Assembly: GCA_902557705.1 (NCBI GenBank)
Contig: CACEBI010000002.1
Span: 1-64,000, forward strand
DNA from: an uncultured SAR86 cluster bacterium
Lineage (GTDB): Bacteria > Pseudomonadota > Gammaproteobacteria > Magnimaribacterales > D2472
Length of the DNA: 64,000 nt
Direction of reading: 5' to 3'
How positions within the stretch are numbered: position 1 is the stretch's first letter; each line of letters opens with the position of its first letter. The notes beneath the pieces are model-generated. The model was not told the DNA's origin and made no database searches. It saw only the letters and a list, made by a program, of their open reading frames with translations. This document shows positions 62,617-64,000 of this stretch, one piece after another. A program made the position numbers and the translations under genes.

Positions 62617-63221
62617 TTTACAAAAATAGAACTTTTTAATATGGCATTTTCTAAATCATCATAATCATGGAATGATGGAATTTCAGGATGACTTGTAGCA
62701 ATCTTTTTTGGTGCATTCATAAAAAAACCTTTTTCAGCAACTTCGAACATCTGTATATCATTATAAGAGTCTCCTGCAGCAATACATCTATATCCAATTG
62801 ATTGAAAAGCCATGATTGCTTGTTTTTTTGCTTGTTTGTGTCTTAGTTTGTATGAAATCACTTCATCATTTTCAACCTCCAGGTTATGACATAAAAGAAG
62901 TGGATGACCCATCTTTTCCATTAAAGGCTTAGCTATTTCATGAAATGTATCTGAAAGTATAACTACTTGAAAGTTAGATCTAATACTATTTAAGAAATCT
63001 TCTGCGCCATCTAGAAGATTTAATTCTCCTGATGCTTTTTGAATATCTGATAATTTAAGATTATGTTTTTTCATGACTTCAAGTCTAAAGTCCATAAGAT
63101 CTGAATAATCTGGTATATCTCTAGTTGTTTTGTTGAATTCTTCAACCCCAGTATTTAAAGCTATCTGCTCCCATATTTCAGGTGTTAAAGTTCCCTCCAT
63201 ATCAAAACATACTATTTCCAT
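62613..63221 (-). CDS. thrH: Phosphoserine phosphatase / homoserine phosphotransferase ThrH
   Basis: HAD-superfamily protein of 202 residues, matching Pseudomonas ThrH (205). Motif I is [13 protein letters not shown] (the second acid is Glu instead of the usual Asp, as in ThrH), motif [11 protein letters not shown], and motif III/IV the Lys in RHKQAKKQ and [12 protein letters not shown]. ThrH dephosphorylates phosphoserine and can pass the phosphate to homoserine. The [12 protein letters not shown] segment is specific. Co-translated with queH (4 bp overlap) and 9 bp after the nucleotidase gene. Confidence 0.92.
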   Translation of the reverse strand: MEIVCFDMEGTLTPEIWEQIALNTGVEEFNKTTRDIPDYSDLMDFRLEVMKKHNLKLSDIQKASGELNLLDGAEDFLNSIRSNFQVVILSDTFHEIAKPLMEKMGHPLLLCHNLEVENDEVISYKLRHKQAKKQAIMAFQSIGYRCIAAGDSYNDIQMFEVAEKGFFMNAPKKIATSHPEIPSFHDYDDLENAILKSSIFVK

Positions 63222-63230
63222 TTTAAGTCC

Positions 63231-64000
63231 TTATTTTTTATTTTTTATGCCATAAGGAACATGTCCAGAGGCGGTCGTTTCAATAGCGTCCATGATATGT
63301 TTTTTTTGGTCATCAAAAAAGATGTCTGCTTGAAAAGATTTAAGAAAATGTTGCTTTGACATTCCTCCTAGAAATAATGACTCATCAATCCTGACACCCC
63401 ATTCTCTCAATGTTTTAATTACGCGTTTATCAGATGGAGCCGATCTAGCAGTTACAAGCGCTGTTCTTATTGGACATTCATTGATATCAAAATCATTTTG
63501 AATTTTATTTAATTCAACTAAAAATGATTTAAATGGCCCTTCTTTTAATAAAGAAGTTGCCTTCACCTCATTTTCAATAAATGCATCTAAACCCTTTTCA
63601 TGAAAAACTTTTTCTGAGTCATCTGAAAAAATTACTGCATCTCCATCAAATGCTATTTTTAGTTGGCCATTTTCAGAATTCATGTTAGTTTCTCCATCTC
63701 TTGGAATTATTGTTGCAGCTGCAACATTGCTTTCGATGGCTAGCTTTACATCTTCAAAACTACTTGATAAAAATAGATGTACTCCAAAATCTTTTACATA
63801 CCTATGAGGACTTTCACCTCCACAAAATGCTGCTCTGCTAATATTCAAGCCATGAGCCTCTATCGAGTTTCTTATTCTAAGTCCAGTGTCTGAAGTATTT
63901 CTAGACAGTAAAATTACTTCTATTCTATTTTCGTCTTTGTACAAGGAATTAATCCCTAGAATTTTTTTTACCAGGCCAAAAGCTTCACCTGGCTCAAGAG
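63231..64000 (-). CDS. 5'-nucleotidase (cytosolic type I-like), 5' end beyond window
   Basis: Member of the 5'-nucleotidase family (Pfam 5-nucleotidase), about 256 residues visible. A TTG at 63944 is not the start: the frame continues to the window edge with EPGEAFGLVKKILGIN, which is a conserved N-terminal segment of this family. Seen are VILLSRNTSDTGLRIRNSIEAHGL, AAFCGGESPHRYVKDFGVHLFLSSSFEDV, FDGDAVIFSDDSEKVF and DIFFDDQ, the HAD-like metal residues. It removes phosphate from nucleoside monophosphates. Upstream of thrH on the same strand. Confidence 0.9.
   Translation of the reverse strand, partial: LEPGEAFGLVKKILGINSLYKDENRIEVILLSRNTSDTGLRIRNSIEAHGLNISRAAFCGGESPHRYVKDFGVHLFLSSSFEDVKLAIESNVAAATIIPRDGETNMNSENGQLKIAFDGDAVIFSDDSEKVFHEKGLDAFIENEVKATSLLKEGPFKSFLVELNKIQNDFDINECPIRTALVTARSAPSDKRVIKTLREWGVRIDESLFLGGMSKQHFLKSFQADIFFDDQKKHIMDAIETTASGHVPYGIKNKK

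Noticed and set aside
63944-63946. TTG start for the 5'-nucleotidase
   Set aside because: The frame stays open to the edge and encodes a conserved family segment before that codon, so the gene is partial.
1-64000. CRISPR array, insertion sequence or prophage
   Set aside because: No regularly spaced repeats, transposase, integrase or phage structural gene was recognised in the window.

Overview
The window is one stretch of a compact, AT-rich bacterial chromosome. Gene order points to a gammaproteobacterium: corB and ypjD lie beside rpsP, purL is divergent from an mltF-like gene, ppi is followed by lpxH, and a leuCDB-asd-fimV-truA-trpFBA-accD-SPOR-cvpA-purF block is present. Low GC, near-zero gaps, many 1-13 bp overlaps and shortened versions of known proteins suggest a streamlined marine lineage such as SAR86. 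That placement is inference from style and content, not from a phylogenetic marker.

Left part (1-29.7 kb): the end of the rpsP operon, a CorB/YpjD/glyoxalase cluster, an SDR enzyme, a secreted zinc metalloprotease, a citrulline/ornithine catabolic pair (CtlX, RocD), a duplicated-domain lipoprotein and a MetF-like protein. Then come tRNA-Ser(GCU), a dihydroorotase-lysC-alaS run, gamma-carbonic anhydrase and two Nudix genes, purL, an MltF-like lytic transglycosylase, uvrB, tRNA-Asn(GUU), an orphan Dam-type methylase, thioredoxin-type ArsC, a sulfotransferase, a lipoprotein cyclophilin and lpxH.

Central part (29.7-41 kb) is the least ordinary region. A near-perfect LexA box drives umuDC. Next to it a tight minus-strand operon encodes a membrane-anchored GrpE-like protein, a lid-less Hsp70, a membrane-anchored TerB protein with a degenerate J-like tail, an M48 metallopeptidase and a small hydrophobic protein: apparently a self-contained membrane chaperone/protease module. 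Beside it lies an ECF sigma factor with a transmembrane anti-sigma factor carrying a FimV-type LysM-like periplasmic domain. Two copies of the same promoter pattern (TGTAAC-N16-CGTTAT) precede the sigma gene and a neighbouring envelope-protein gene, which suggests an autoregulated two-transcript envelope-stress regulon.

Right part (41-64 kb): Fur-box-controlled bacterioferritin, acnB, a 420 bp gap with remnant small reading frames, then a 14-gene chain from aroC to purF (leucine, aspartate-family, tryptophan, fatty-acid and purine genes) in which folC is missing from its usual place. It is followed by a methylcitrate operon (prpBCD), queH, thrH and a 5'-nucleotidase cut by the window edge. 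No CRISPR array, insertion sequence, prophage or rRNA gene was seen.
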